Notes: generated from the letters alone by a model not told the origin. Counted from the stretch's first letter, positions 18,164-27,587 are shown. The stretch is 64,000 nucleotides of DNA from Terribacillus sp. DMT04 (GCF_019056395.1 NZ_CP077639.1:994001-1058000), one strand, 5' to 3'. A program made the numbers and translations.

Positions 18164-18540
18164 AAGAAGCTGAGATTAAGCTATATAAAACTCCAAACAA
18201 TACTGCAATTAAAAGCAGCGTTGTTTGGAGTTTTTGCATTGTCAACGAAGGTGAGAGCGTCGCTTCGGAAATACACTCCGTTTTCCTGCGGGCGGCTGGT
18301 GAGTCTCCGTGTATTTCCTACGCTGATTCTTGTTATGAGAATCCTTACGAGTGTAGACAGAATACGTAGACTCCACGAAAATAAAAAGCGATTTTCTTGT
18401 CGGCGTCTACTTCAAAAATCATTCTTGTCTGACGATAACAGCTAAATTTGGAAAGCAACAGCCGTCTGAGGGCTGCATTAAAAGTATGGATTTAGTCATC
18501 GTTCGCTTTTAGGATGAATTAATTTTGTTTGATCCCAGCC
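18164..18540. repeat. Dispersed MITE-like intergenic repeat, copy 1 (shortened)
   Basis: 377 bp almost filling the gap between yhcN-like and the threonine aldolase gene. It is clearly similar to the element at 35974-36401. It starts AAGAAGCTGAGAT and ends ATCCCAGCC, which are imperfect inverted ends. Inside are a stem around AACTCCAAACAA / TTGTTTGGAGTT (18187-18236), then a stem GAAATACAC / GTGTATTTC. Relative to copy 2 it lacks about 45 bp of the GC-rich inner arm. No protein is encoded; a 74-codon frame at 18221 is an artefact of the repeat. Confidence 0.88.
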
Positions 18541-18542
18541 TT

Positions 18543-19574
18543 TTAATTTGGCTGTTTGGTTAGAGAGGCTGCGATAGACAATGCTTTTTTTATGGCACCT
18601 TTTCCAACATCATAATGTGTGACAAACCGGACACTATAAGGTCCAAAACTATTTGCTAACACCTGCTGTTCTTTCAAAAGCTGCACGTATGCATCAGCAG
18701 TCATACCCGTACCTTGAACATCAGCCAGCACAATATTTGTTTCTACTCTGTTTAGAATTTCAATTCCGTCAATCTCAGCTAGTCCATCTGCTAAGAGCTT
18801 GGCATTATCGTGGTCCTCAGAAAGCCGATCTACATTGTCGCGCAGTGCAACAAGAGCGGGAGCTGCTAGGATGCCTGCCTGTCGCATGCCGCCTCCGAGA
18901 CGTTTTCTCCACTTTCGGGCTTTGTCGATAAACACGTTTGAGCCAGCAATAACAGAACCAACGGGAGCGCCAAGTCCTTTTGACAGGCAGATTTGAACCG
19001 TGTCCGTTAGCTGCGCATATTTTGCCACACTAATACCAGACGCAGCGGCTGCATTGAAAAGACGTGCGCCATCCAAGTGAATCGGTATACGATGTTCACG
19101 TGCTATCTGTGCAATTACCATCATATTCTCAATCGGTATAACAGCACCGCCAGCTTTGTTGTGCGTATTCTCAAGGCAAATAAGGCCAGTCTCCGGAAAA
19201 TGGATATCATCCTTGCGAATAGCAGAAGCCAATTCTTCTGGACAAATTGCGCCTCGCTCGCCCTTTATTGTCCGTGTCTGCACACCTGCAAAAATGGATG
19301 CAGCAGCACCTTCATACAGGAAGATGTGTGAATCTTCCTGCAGAATAATTTCGTTACCTGGACTGCAATGAGTAAGTATGGCGATTTGATTACCCTGGGT
19401 ACCGCTAGGCACGAATAGTGCGGACTCTTTCCCGAGTAAATCGGCAACCGTCTCTTCTAACTCATTAACAGTTGAATCTTCTCCGTATACGTCATCTCCG
19501 ACTTCCGCTTCATAAGCTGCCTTACGCATTGCTTCCGTTGGTTTGGTGACCGTATCACTGCGTAGATCAATCAT
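18543..19574 (-). CDS. ltaE: Low-specificity L-threonine aldolase
   Basis: 343 aa, PLP-dependent enzyme cleaving L-threonine or L-allo-threonine to glycine and acetaldehyde. Family marks are the N-terminal MIDLRSDTVTKPT, the EVGDDVYGEDSTV loop, the HLDGARLFNAA segment binding the cofactor ring, and the Schiff-base lysine in CLSKGLGAPVGS. The ATG at 19574 follows GAGGAGTG on the minus strand; the frame opens 11 codons earlier but lacks a ribosome site there. It stands alone, facing away from the yrrT operon. Confidence 0.93.
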   Translation of the reverse strand: MIDLRSDTVTKPTEAMRKAAYEAEVGDDVYGEDSTVNELEETVADLLGKESALFVPSGTQGNQIAILTHCSPGNEIILQEDSHIFLYEGAAASIFAGVQTRTIKGERGAICPEELASAIRKDDIHFPETGLICLENTHNKAGGAVIPIENMMVIAQIAREHRIPIHLDGARLFNAAAASGISVAKYAQLTDTVQICLSKGLGAPVGSVIAGSNVFIDKARKWRKRLGGGMRQAGILAAPALVALRDNVDRLSEDHDNAKLLADGLAEIDGIEILNRVETNIVLADVQGTGMTADAYVQLLKEQQVLANSFGPYSVRFVTHYDVGKGAIKKALSIAASLTKQPN

Positions 19575-19671
19575 TCGAACACTCCTCTCGTTCCTATTAT
19601 ATAGCAAGATTTTATAACTTTTCCACTATTTTTATAGTTTAAAACAGCGAGACTGTCATCGTATATTTTCA

Positions 19672-19700
19672 TTGAATATATTGCGATACTATGGTATTCT
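19672..19700 (+). promoter_or_regulatory. Candidate sigma-A promoter of yrrT-luxS-mccAB
   Basis: TTGAAT (19672-19677), 17-bp spacer, TATTCT (19695-19700), about 68 bases before yrrT. The B. subtilis operon is repressed by CymR; I could not confidently mark a CymR box here. Confidence 0.6.
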
Positions 19701-19768
19701 TCTAACATAAACATGATAATTCTTATTCGTTTACTTGGATATAAGGAAACTACACTTGAGGTGATAAA

Positions 19769-20407
19769 ATGGGTCGCGAATTTATCGATATGTTCGATGA
19801 ATGGGCAGAATCATATGATGATACAGTTACTGGCCAAGATCCGCAATATAAAGATGTTTTCGAGAATTACCACGACATCTTGCAGGCAGTTGCCGATGCA
19901 GCAGAGGGAAATACATTGGAATTTGGCGTAGGCACCGGCAACCTTTCCGAAAAACTGCTGGCAAAAGGGTTGAAGGTAACTGGTATTGAGCCATCTAAAG
20001 AGATGCGGGAGCATGCATCACGTAAGTTTCCGGAACTCTCTATTACCGATGGCGATTTTCTGTCATTTCCGGAACCAGCAGAGCAGGTTTCTTCTATAGT
20101 GAGTACATGGGCGTTTCACCATCTGACCGACCATGAAAAAAATCACGCCATTGCCAGCTATGCAGCACTTTTGCCAAAAGGCGGTAAAATCGTTTTTGCA
20201 GATACTGTTTTTTCAAGTGAAGACGGCCGTGATAAACTTATTCAGAGAGAGACGGAGAAAGGCTATGATCGGCTTGTTAAAGACTTAACGACAGAATATT
20301 ATACGACAATAGAAGTACTCGAGAAGATTTTCCAAGCTCACGGATTCTATGTTACATTTATGCAAAAGAACCGCTTCGTCTACTTGATCACAGCAGAAAA
20401 AGCGTAA
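19769..20407 (+). CDS. yrrT: SAM-dependent methyltransferase YrrT
   Basis: 212 aa class I methyltransferase. Motif I for S-adenosylmethionine is [14 protein letters not shown] (about 50-63), followed by [12 protein letters not shown] and the DFLSFP motif II region. The N-terminus [20 protein letters not shown] is characteristic of YrrT. In B. subtilis yrrT heads the operon that turns S-adenosylhomocysteine-derived homocysteine into cysteine; its methyl acceptor is not known. GAGGTGATAAA precedes the ATG. It is 14 bases upstream of luxS and clearly cotranscribed. Confidence 0.92.
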   Translation: MGREFIDMFDEWAESYDDTVTGQDPQYKDVFENYHDILQAVADAAEGNTLEFGVGTGNLSEKLLAKGLKVTGIEPSKEMREHASRKFPELSITDGDFLSFPEPAEQVSSIVSTWAFHHLTDHEKNHAIASYAALLPKGGKIVFADTVFSSEDGRDKLIQRETEKGYDRLVKDLTTEYYTTIEVLEKIFQAHGFYVTFMQKNRFVYLITAEKA

Positions 20408-20421
20408 GAGGAGAGAGAGAA

Positions 20422-20886
20422 ATGACTAAAAAAATGAATGTAGAAAGTTTTAACCTAGACCACACGAAGGTTGCTGCCCCGTATGTGCGTCTTGTCGGTA
20501 TTACAGAGGGAACACAAGATAAAGTATACAAATACGATATCCGCTTCAAACAGCCGAACCAAGAATATATGGAGATGCCGGGCCTTCATTCTCTGGAGCA
20601 TCTGATGGCTGAGAATATCCGCAATCATATTGAAAACATCCTTGATATCGGACCCATGGGCTGCCAGACAGGTTTTTATGTATCCATTTTGAATAACGAC
20701 AGTTACGATGAAATTTTGGACGCATTAGAAAAGACATTGCAAGATGTGCTGCAGGCAACTGAAGTGCCAGCATGCAATGAAGTTCAGTGCGGCTGGGCTG
20801 CCAACCACAGCTTAGAGGGTGCCCAAGAGATCGCAAAAGAAATGCTTGCTAAAAAAGATGAATGGCGTCAAGTTTTCGCTGAATAG
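20422..20886 (+). CDS. luxS: S-ribosylhomocysteine lyase LuxS
   Basis: 154 aa. It splits S-ribosylhomocysteine into homocysteine and DPD, the precursor of autoinducer-2. Metal ligands are visible: H56 and H60 in the HSLEH motif and C123 in [10 protein letters not shown]; the catalytic Cys is C81 in GPMGCQTG, and E59 is the general base. Full length. AGGAGAGAGAG precedes the ATG. In B. subtilis the corresponding position in the yrrT operon is held by mtnN and luxS is elsewhere; here luxS delivers homocysteine straight to the mccAB enzymes encoded next. Confidence 0.97.
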   Translation: MTKKMNVESFNLDHTKVAAPYVRLVGITEGTQDKVYKYDIRFKQPNQEYMEMPGLHSLEHLMAENIRNHIENILDIGPMGCQTGFYVSILNNDSYDEILDALEKTLQDVLQATEVPACNEVQCGWAANHSLEGAQEIAKEMLAKKDEWRQVFAE

Positions 20887-20895
20887 AGGGAGAAA

Positions 20896-21822
20896 ATGGC
20901 TGTTTACAAATCTGTACATGAACTGATTGGGAACACACCAGTTGTGCAAATTACGAACTTCTCTCTGCCCGAGGGAGTTCGTTTATTTGCGAAGCTGGAG
21001 TTTTATAACCCCGGTGGAAGTGTAAAGGATCGGCTTGGCGTTCATTTGATAGAGGAAGCCGTTCGCACAGGCAAACTGAAGGAAAACGGCACAATTATAG
21101 AGCCGACTGCAGGTAATACTGGTATCGGTCTGGCGCTAGCTGCACAGCAGCGCAATATATCCGTTGTTTTCTGTGTACCAGAGAAATTCAGTCAGGAGAA
21201 GCAGGAGCTGATGCGAGCGCTCGGTGCAACAGTGATTAATACACCGACATCGGAAGGGATGAAGGGAGCTATTAAGAAAGCAGAAGCGCTGCTGGATGAG
21301 ATTCCTGACAGCTATTGCCCGCAGCAATTCGCAAATCCTGCTAATCCGGAAACCTATTATAAAACGCTCGGTCCCGAGCTATGGCATGACCTCAAAGGCG
21401 ATATCGATGTCTTTATTGCAGGGGGAGGTACGGGCGGTACCTTTATGGGAACAGCGCGTTACTTGAAGCACCAAAATCCGGAGGTAAAGACCGTTATCGT
21501 AGAACCAGAAGGCTCTATTCTGAACGGCGGATCCCCTGGGTCGCACCGGACAGAGGGAATTGGAATGGAATTTTTGCCAAGTTATATGGATACCGCTTAT
21601 TTTGACACCATTCATACCATTACAGATAATGATGCATTTTATTACGTGAAAGAGCTGGCGGCGAAAGAAGGTTTACTTGTCGGAAGTTCTTCTGGATCGG
21701 CTTTTTGTGCGGCTTTAAAAGAAGCGGCAGACGCCAAGCCGGGAACGACAATTGTAACGATTTTTCCGGATAGCAGTGAACGTTACCTCAGCCAGCAGAT
21801 CTATCAAGGAGGGTTAAAATGA
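20896..21822 (+). CDS. mccA: O-acetylserine-dependent cystathionine beta-synthase (MccA/CysK family)
   Basis: 308 aa, fold-type II PLP enzyme. The Schiff-base lysine is K44 in GGSVKDR; the substrate loop TAGNTGIG and the phosphate-binding GGGTGGTF follow. It condenses homocysteine with O-acetylserine to cystathionine. The assignment as MccA rather than CysK rests on its operon with yrrT, luxS and mccB. The ATG follows GAGGGAGAAA 9 bases after the luxS stop, and the stop overlaps the mccB ATG. Confidence 0.93.
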   Translation: MAVYKSVHELIGNTPVVQITNFSLPEGVRLFAKLEFYNPGGSVKDRLGVHLIEEAVRTGKLKENGTIIEPTAGNTGIGLALAAQQRNISVVFCVPEKFSQEKQELMRALGATVINTPTSEGMKGAIKKAEALLDEIPDSYCPQQFANPANPETYYKTLGPELWHDLKGDIDVFIAGGGTGGTFMGTARYLKHQNPEVKTVIVEPEGSILNGGSPGSHRTEGIGMEFLPSYMDTAYFDTIHTITDNDAFYYVKELAAKEGLLVGSSSGSAFCAALKEAADAKPGTTIVTIFPDSSERYLSQQIYQGGLK

Positions 21823-22955
21823 GACGGAAAACGAAAATGATTCATGGCGGAATTACAACAGATGAAAAAACGGGAGCCGTAAGTGTTCCAATCTATCAGG
21901 TGAGTACCTATAAGCAGCCAGGACCAGGTGAACATACAGGATACGAATATTCCCGTACAGGCAACCCAACACGACATGCGCTGGAAGAAACAATCGCAGC
22001 ATTGGAGAATGGAAAAGCTGGATTTGCCTTTAGTTCCGGTATGGCAGCCATCACTTCTATTATGATGATGTTTGAATCTGGTGATCATGTAGTCATGACT
22101 GATGATGTATACGGCGGCAGCTACCGTCTTATCACAAAAGTGCTGACTCGTTATCAGCTAGGACACACGTTCGTAGATACAAGTTCACCGGAAGCAGTGG
22201 AACAAGCAATTAAGCCGGAAACAAAAGCAATATACGTGGAGACACCAACGAATCCATTATTGAAAATTACAGACATAAAGAAAATGGCGGAAATCGCTAA
22301 GAAACATAATTTGCTGTTAATTGTCGATAACACATTTGCCACACCTTACTGGCAAAATCCAATTGATTTAGGAGCCGATATTGTGCTGCATAGTGCTACC
22401 AAATATATCGGTGGCCATAGCGATGTCGTGTCTGGTCTAGTTGTCGTGAACAGTGACAAACTGGCAGAAGAACTGCACTTTATCCAAAATTCAGCTGGTG
22501 CTGTACTTGGACCGCAAGACAGCTGGCTGCTTCTGCGCGGCATCAAGACACTTGGTATTCGGATGGAAGCGATTGAAAAAAACAGTGGAAAGCTGGTAGA
22601 GTTCCTTAAAGCTCATCCTGGTGTGACTACCATTTATTATCCAGGCTTGGCGGAGCATAAAGGACATGATATTGCTGCAAAACAAGCAGAAGGATTTGGC
22701 GGTATGATTTCCTTTGATGTTGGCAGCGGAGAAAAAGCAGACCAAGTCTTGCGGAAAACAAAGTACTTTGTTTTGGCGGAAAGTTTGGGAGCTGTAGAAA
22801 GCCTCATTTCACTGCCTGCTAAAATGACACATGCATCTATTCCGAAAGATCGCCGAGAAGAATTAGGCATAACAGAAGGATTGATTCGAATTAGTGTAGG
22901 TATAGAAGACAGTGAGGACCTTATTGATGATTTAAAACAAGCGATGACAGAATAA
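21819..22955 (+). CDS. mccB: Cystathionine gamma-lyase / homocysteine gamma-lyase
   Basis: 378 aa, Cys/Met-metabolism PLP family. The PLP lysine is K195 in HSATKYIGGHSD; the cofactor-binding SSGMAAI and the YSRTGNPTR motif are present. It releases cysteine (or H2S from homocysteine) and completes reverse transsulfuration begun by MccA. AAGGAGGG ribosome site, 4-base overlap with mccA. Last gene of the operon; a terminator hairpin follows within 3 bases. Confidence 0.93.
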   Translation: MRRKTKMIHGGITTDEKTGAVSVPIYQVSTYKQPGPGEHTGYEYSRTGNPTRHALEETIAALENGKAGFAFSSGMAAITSIMMMFESGDHVVMTDDVYGGSYRLITKVLTRYQLGHTFVDTSSPEAVEQAIKPETKAIYVETPTNPLLKITDIKKMAEIAKKHNLLLIVDNTFATPYWQNPIDLGADIVLHSATKYIGGHSDVVSGLVVVNSDKLAEELHFIQNSAGAVLGPQDSWLLLRGIKTLGIRMEAIEKNSGKLVEFLKAHPGVTTIYYPGLAEHKGHDIAAKQAEGFGGMISFDVGSGEKADQVLRKTKYFVLAESLGAVESLISLPAKMTHASIPKDRREELGITEGLIRISVGIEDSEDLIDDLKQAMTE

Positions 22956-22957
22956 GC

Positions 22958-22989
22958 AAAGCCAGTCCCATTCAAGGGGCTGGCTTTCT
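22958..22989. terminator. Bidirectional terminator between mccB and the DJ-1-like gene
   Basis: AAAGCCAG pairs with CTGGCTTT, extended by TCCC with GGGG. The hairpin overlaps the last codons of the convergent minus-strand gene (stop at 22972). Confidence 0.82.
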
Positions 22990-23742
22990 TCTTAATATTT
23001 GATCCTCTTCTGAGATGCGCAAAACAGCACGGAAAGAATCTGGATGTTCAGCGAATGCTTTCTGTTCTAATCGGTTAATAACAGCTTTCGCTACACCTTT
23101 CACGCTGGCTGGATTCTGACCAGTGATTACTCTGTCATCTACTTCTACATGCCCTTTGAATGGCATCTTGGCTTTGTTATAAGTGAGCGCACGATTTTTC
23201 AGCTGTTCTTCTAGTGAATAAGGAATTTCATGCTTATTTAAGCTGGCTTTTTCTTCGCGGTCCGAATAACCTGTGACCGTTTTATTTTGAATGAAGTATG
23301 ATCCATCTGACAGTTTGACGTTCAGCAATGCTGCTGGCCCATGGCAGACCGCCGCCACAACACCGCCGTTTTCATAAATCTCTCTTGTTAGCTGCTGCAG
23401 CTCTTTGCTTTCTGGGAAATCCCACAAAGTCCCGTGACCGCCTGTGAAATAAATGGCATCGTAATCAGCAGCTTTTACATCTTTAGGCGATAAACTTTCG
23501 CGCAATAACCTCCGAAAACCGGGTGCTCGATAATATTTGCGCAGTTTATGGCTCTTGAACAAGCCGGTCAGACTGCGGTGATCGATCGGTATATTGCCCC
23601 CTTTTGGACTGATAACAGTCATATAATGGCGATTTTTCAGCTTGTCATAAAAGTTCGTCAGCTCGCTGAACCAGAGCCCCGTTGTTTCAGGTGTCTGCTT
23701 CAAGCTGTCATGGTTGGTTGCAACAATTAATACCTTACCCAT
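22972..23742 (-). CDS. DJ-1/PfpI family protein (Hsp31-like glyoxalase III/deglycase type)
   Basis: 256 aa from the ATG at 23742, which has AGGAGG upstream; an ATG 8 codons earlier lacks one. The nucleophile elbow is AAVCHGPAALL with C133 followed by His, and the upstream TGGHGTLWDFP supplies the conserved glycine-rich oxyanion loop, as in Hsp31-type class I glutamine amidotransferase-like proteins. Such proteins act on methylglyoxal or serve as stress chaperones; which applies here is not clear. Isolated gene, convergent with mccB and divergent from the peptidase. Confidence 0.85.
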   Translation of the reverse strand: MGKVLIVATNHDSLKQTPETTGLWFSELTNFYDKLKNRHYMTVISPKGGNIPIDHRSLTGLFKSHKLRKYYRAPGFRRLLRESLSPKDVKAADYDAIYFTGGHGTLWDFPESKELQQLTREIYENGGVVAAVCHGPAALLNVKLSDGSYFIQNKTVTGYSDREEKASLNKHEIPYSLEEQLKNRALTYNKAKMPFKGHVEVDDRVITGQNPASVKGVAKAVINRLEQKAFAEHPDSFRAVLRISEEDQILRRKPAP

Positions 23743-23855
23743 TTTGTAGCCTCCTGCAAATGTCATATTTCTTTTACGATTCCACTAGCAGGTACAAGCT
23801 AAACAAGAAGCGCAAGAATTGTGCTAAACTAGAAAGAAAAGAAAGGGTGGCATAC

Positions 23856-25223
23856 ATGACCAATCAAGTAGTCGCTTATTTACAGGAAAATCGGGAGAAG
23901 CTGCTGGAAAAGCTTTATAGCTATTTGCGTATTCCAAGTATCAGCACAGACAGTACATACAAAGAAGATGTTGCGAAAGCAGCAGCCTTTACAGCTAATT
24001 ATTTAAAAGAAATCGGCTTTGATAAAGTGACCGTTCAGCAGACAGAAAAACATCCTATCGTAACAGGAGAATGGCTTGGTGCAGGTTCAGATAAACCGAC
24101 GGCACTTTTTTATGGACATTATGATGTCCAGCCAGCTGACCCGCTTCCGCTTTGGGATAGTGAGCCATTTGAGCCGACAGAACGCAATGGACGCATTTAT
24201 GCTCGCGGTGTGAGTGATGATAAAGGACAAGTATTCATGCATCTAGCTGTGTTTGAAGCTTTCATGAAAACAGAAGGAGCTCTCCCAATCAATGTAAAAG
24301 TATGTATTGAAGGAGAAGAAGAAATCGGCAGCACGAATTTGCATGCGGTTCTGCATGAACAAACAGAACAGTTCCAAGCTGATTTCGCGATTATCAGTGA
24401 TTCTGGTATGGTGGAAACGGGACAGCCAACGATGCTGTATGGTTTAAAAGGCGCGGCTGCACTCGAGTTCTCGGTATACGGACCAGATCGCGATTTGCAT
24501 TCCGGCTTGTACGGCGGAGCGGTCCGCAATCCGCTGCAAGCGATGACACATATTTTAAGTTCTTTAAAAGATACAGAAGAAGTAGTTCAAGTAGAAGGAT
24601 TCTATGACGGTGTGGAGGAATTGCCGCAAGAAGAGCGCAAGCTAATGGCACAAGCGCCTGGAGAAGACTTTACCAAAACAGTGGGCGTTCCGGAAGCAGT
24701 ATCGGAAAAAGGCTACACAGCGAAAGAACATACCATGGCCCGACCAACATTAGAAGTTAACGGCATGTATGGCGGTTATCAAGGAGAAGGAACGAAGACA
24801 ATTATCCCATCTGAAGCAACAGCGAAAATAACAAGCCGCCTTGTACCAGGACAAGATCCAGCGGACATCGTGGAAAAAATCACAGCGCATATTAAAAAGC
24901 ATACGCCAGCCGGGGTTCGTGTCGAGGTTAGACCGGAACCATTCAAAGCAAAAGCGTATAAAGTGGATCCAGATCATCCGTTGATTCAAAAAGCAGCAGA
25001 CAGTTTAACGGAGGCCTTCGGTAAAGAAACGGTCTTTGTTCGTATGGGTGGATCGATTCCAGTAGTAGAGTGGATTGATACTGTGTATCAGATGCCTGTC
25101 ATCTTGCTTGGATTTGGCACGCCAGAAGACAGATTGCACTCCCCGAATGAAAGCTTCCCGCTGGAAAGTTTTGATAAAGGGATGGAGACATTGGTTTATT
25201 ATTATGGAAAAGTAAGTGAATAA
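23856..25223 (+). CDS. M20-family dipeptidase
   Basis: 455 aa from the ATG at 23856, which follows AAAGGGTGG; the frame is open upstream without a ribosome site. Binuclear zinc aminoacylase/peptidase family: FYGHYDVQP supplies the first metal His and Asp, EGEEEIGS the catalytic Glu and a metal Glu, and the later RMGGSIPVVEW and HSPNESF elements complete the site. The dimerisation lid domain lies between. It probably hydrolyses dipeptides in the cytoplasm. Single gene with its own terminator. Confidence 0.9.
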   Translation: MTNQVVAYLQENREKLLEKLYSYLRIPSISTDSTYKEDVAKAAAFTANYLKEIGFDKVTVQQTEKHPIVTGEWLGAGSDKPTALFYGHYDVQPADPLPLWDSEPFEPTERNGRIYARGVSDDKGQVFMHLAVFEAFMKTEGALPINVKVCIEGEEEIGSTNLHAVLHEQTEQFQADFAIISDSGMVETGQPTMLYGLKGAAALEFSVYGPDRDLHSGLYGGAVRNPLQAMTHILSSLKDTEEVVQVEGFYDGVEELPQEERKLMAQAPGEDFTKTVGVPEAVSEKGYTAKEHTMARPTLEVNGMYGGYQGEGTKTIIPSEATAKITSRLVPGQDPADIVEKITAHIKKHTPAGVRVEVRPEPFKAKAYKVDPDHPLIQKAADSLTEAFGKETVFVRMGGSIPVVEWIDTVYQMPVILLGFGTPEDRLHSPNESFPLESFDKGMETLVYYYGKVSE

Positions 25224-25230
25224 GTAAGGA

Positions 25231-25255
25231 AGACGTCCATATGGGCGTCTTTTTT
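25231..25255 (+). terminator. Terminator of the dipeptidase gene
   Basis: AGACGTCCAT pairs with ATGGGCGTCT (one G-U), followed by a T run. Confidence 0.93.
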
Positions 25256-25266
25256 CTGCTCTCTTT

Positions 25267-25295
25267 GCATAAGTATAAATACTATTACGTACAAA
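25267..25295 (+). promoter_or_regulatory. Candidate sigma-E promoter of spoVR
   Basis: GCATAAG (25267-25273), 14-bp spacer and CGTACAAA (25288-25295) are close to the mother-cell sigma-E consensus (GCATATT, 14 bp, CATACAAT). It lies 13 bases before the spoVR start. spoVR is sigma-E dependent in B. subtilis. Confidence 0.45.
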
Positions 25296-25308
25296 GGGGA
25301 GAGAGCCC

Positions 25309-26718
25309 GTGCAGCTATCCGACACACAGGCATTGGAAAGGGCTATTGGAGAAATTACCGAGATTGCAAAAGGATTTGGACTGGATTTTTATCCGATGCG
25401 CTATGAAATTTGCCCGGCTGATATTATTTATACATTTGGCGCTTACGGCATGCCGACGCGGTTTACCCACTGGAGTTTCGGTAAACAATTCCATAAAATG
25501 AAGCTGCAATATGATCTTGGGCTAAGCAAGATTTATGAACTTGTTATCAACTCAAATCCTTGCTATGCGTTTTTGCTTAACTCGAACAGTTTAATTCAAA
25601 ATAAGCTGATTGTTGCACATGTGCTGGCGCATTGTGATTTTTTCAAAAATAATGTTCGCTTTCAAAACACGAACCGAAATATGGTAGACAGCATGGCCGC
25701 AACAGCTGAGCGCGTAGCAGCGTATGAGAAGGAACATGGGAAGAAGGAAGTAGAAGATTTCCTCGATGCAGTGCTTGCAATCCAGGAGCATATTGATCCT
25801 TCCTTGCTGCGGCCAAAGCTAGGGTGGGATGCGGAAGACACAGAAAAAGAAGAAGTGTCAGAACGAGCAACAGAATACGATGACATCTGGTTTGTTGATC
25901 AGAAAAAAACGAACGAGAAAAAAGACAAGAAGAAAAAGCTTTTCCCCCCTCACCCAGAAAAGGATATTCTGCTGTTTATTGAAGAGTACAGCCGTAATCT
26001 GGAGGATTGGCAGCGTGATATCCTGACAATGATGCGGGAGGAAATGCTGTATTTCTGGCCGCAGCTGGAAACAAAAATAATGAATGAAGGATGGGCGTCA
26101 TACTGGCATGCACGTATTCTGAGAGAGATGAATTTGACAAGTGATGAAGCGATTGAGTACGCCAAACTAAATGCAGGTGTCGTACAGCCTTCACCGACAC
26201 AGATTAATCCTTATTATTTAGGCATAAAGATTTTTGAGGATATCGAAGAACGCTTTGATAACCCAACAGAAGAGATGCAGCGGTTTGGGGTTAAGCCGGG
26301 TTCTGGCAGAGAGAAGATGTTCGAAGTCCGAGAAATTGAATCTGATATTTCCTTCTTGCGAAATTATCTAACGAAGGAATTAGTTCACCGTGAAGATATG
26401 TACCTTTTCCAAAAACAAGGGAATGAGTATAAAGTGACGGATAAAGATTGGGAAGCAGTTCGTGATCAGCTAATAACAATGCGCGTGAATGGCGGTTTTC
26501 CATATCTGACAGTGACAGATGGTGATTATATGTCGAACGGAGAACTGTATCTGAAGCACGAATATGAAGGGGTCGAATTAGATTTGACGTATTTAGAACG
26601 AACATTGCCTTATATTTATCAGCTATGGGGCAGATTTGTGCACATGGAGACGGTTGTGGAAGGTAAAAACGTACTGTTCAGTTATGAAGGGCAGCGCGTT
26701 TTGAAAAAGTATTTATAA
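25309..26718 (+). CDS. spoVR: Stage V sporulation protein R
   Basis: 469 aa, full length for the SpoVR family. Signature stretches include [27 protein letters not shown] at the N-terminus (about 20-50), HCDFFKNN (about 104), and the [10 protein letters not shown] motif, whose His/Glu residues recall metalloenzymes. A Lys-rich low-complexity stretch (about 203-215) sits in the middle. The start is GTG after AGGGGAGAGAG. SpoVR acts in spore cortex formation in the mother cell; its biochemistry is not settled. Its usual companion yhbH is at 5.7 kb. Confidence 0.96.
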   Translation: MQLSDTQALERAIGEITEIAKGFGLDFYPMRYEICPADIIYTFGAYGMPTRFTHWSFGKQFHKMKLQYDLGLSKIYELVINSNPCYAFLLNSNSLIQNKLIVAHVLAHCDFFKNNVRFQNTNRNMVDSMAATAERVAAYEKEHGKKEVEDFLDAVLAIQEHIDPSLLRPKLGWDAEDTEKEEVSERATEYDDIWFVDQKKTNEKKDKKKKLFPPHPEKDILLFIEEYSRNLEDWQRDILTMMREEMLYFWPQLETKIMNEGWASYWHARILREMNLTSDEAIEYAKLNAGVVQPSPTQINPYYLGIKIFEDIEERFDNPTEEMQRFGVKPGSGREKMFEVREIESDISFLRNYLTKELVHREDMYLFQKQGNEYKVTDKDWEAVRDQLITMRVNGGFPYLTVTDGDYMSNGELYLKHEYEGVELDLTYLERTLPYIYQLWGRFVHMETVVEGKNVLFSYEGQRVLKKYL

Positions 26719-26720
26719 AG

Positions 26721-26748
26721 AAAAACGGGCAGCGCTGCCCGTTTTTTT
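26721..26748. terminator. Bidirectional terminator between spoVR and the DCC gene
   Basis: AAAAACGGGCAGC is exactly self-complementary with GCTGCCCGTTTTT and is followed by Ts on both strands. It just touches the stop of the minus-strand gene at 26747. Confidence 0.93.
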
Positions 26749-27112
26749 ATATGGCTTTCAGTTGTTTTGTACCAAACCAGTCATGGCGGTTGTCTGATAT
26801 CCATTTATACAAAGACTCTAAATAGGGATCTAAAAATGGCAGGTATAACAGCCAACCTAATGCTGCAGTAGCTGGCAGCAATGTTAATACTTTTTTGACA
26901 GTTTCATGTCCTTTGTAAATATCGCCTTTAAAGGACATCATATGGATGCGATCGTATACATCCCCTTTGGCAAGAAAACGGAAGCGTTCATAATTCTCGA
27001 TATTTTGTGCAGGTATCCATTTCACATTATCTAACCAATCCAATTTTTGAATCACTTGCTTTGCAGTGGAGCATAGGGGACAGCTTGCATCAAAGAACAC
27101 AATATGTTTCAT
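26747..27112 (-). CDS. DCC-family thiol-disulfide oxidoreductase-like protein (DUF393)
   Basis: 121 aa. It begins MKHIVFFDASCPLCS, the DxxCxxC (DCC) motif that names the family, within a thioredoxin-like fold. The C-terminal third contains a hydrophobic stretch (about 78-95, LLPATAALGWLLYLPFL). GAGAGGAGAA precedes the ATG on the minus strand. Physiological partner unknown. Confidence 0.85.
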   Translation of the reverse strand: MKHIVFFDASCPLCSTAKQVIQKLDWLDNVKWIPAQNIENYERFRFLAKGDVYDRIHMMSFKGDIYKGHETVKKVLTLLPATAALGWLLYLPFLDPYLESLYKWISDNRHDWFGTKQLKAI

Positions 27113-27281
27113 TTTACATTCTCCTCTCGTTTACTACATAGCCCGTCCAGCAAGATGTTAAACAGGTGATGCTCTTTTAGACTATTTAAATAGAGTCTAT
27201 CATATTGTAAATGGCTTATCATAGCGACAAGATGTTCTGCTATACTAATTGACAGATAGTTCTAAAAAAGGAGGGGATACG

Positions 27282-27587
27282 GTGGATTCATTTACAGAAG
27301 AGGTAATCCGTGTTATTCGGTCCATTCCTAAAGGGAAAGTAATGACATACGGTCAGATCAGTGCGGCAGCAGGACGAGCACACGGAGCGAGACAGGTATC
27401 CAGAATTTTACATAGCATGAGCCAAAAACACGACCTGCCGTGGCACCGTGTGATAAGTGCGGACGGAAAGCTGAAAATTCAGGATGAAGAGACACGGAAT
27501 GAACAACTGGAGCGTTTGTACGAGGAAGGGTTGGAACTACAAAATGGGCGGGTGAACTTGGAGGAATATCGCTATGAGCCAAGGTAG
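27282..27587 (+). CDS. Alkyltransferase-like (ATL) DNA repair protein
   Basis: 101 aa from the GTG at 27282, which has AAAGGAGGGG at good spacing; a TTG at 27249 is in frame but has no ribosome site. The protein matches the C-terminal DNA-binding half of O6-methylguanine methyltransferase (KGKVMTYGQISAAAGRAHGARQVSRIL, with the Arg finger), but the active-site PCHRV is PWHRV (53-57): the acceptor Cys is Trp54. That is diagnostic of ATL proteins, which bind O6-alkylguanine lesions and hand them to nucleotide excision repair. It overlaps the next gene by 14 bases. Confidence 0.92.
   Translation: MDSFTEEVIRVIRSIPKGKVMTYGQISAAAGRAHGARQVSRILHSMSQKHDLPWHRVISADGKLKIQDEETRNEQLERLYEEGLELQNGRVNLEEYRYEPR

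Noticed and set aside
18221-18445. Arg/Ser-rich 74-codon frame, with a similar one at 36110-36319
   Set aside because: Both lie inside the dispersed repeat; frames like this are often misannotated as proteins but differ between copies in their start and length.
19608-19768. SAM riboswitch or T-box upstream of the yrrT-luxS-mccAB operon
   Set aside because: The gap is only about 160 bases and lacks the conserved riboswitch or T-box sequences; a plain promoter is visible.
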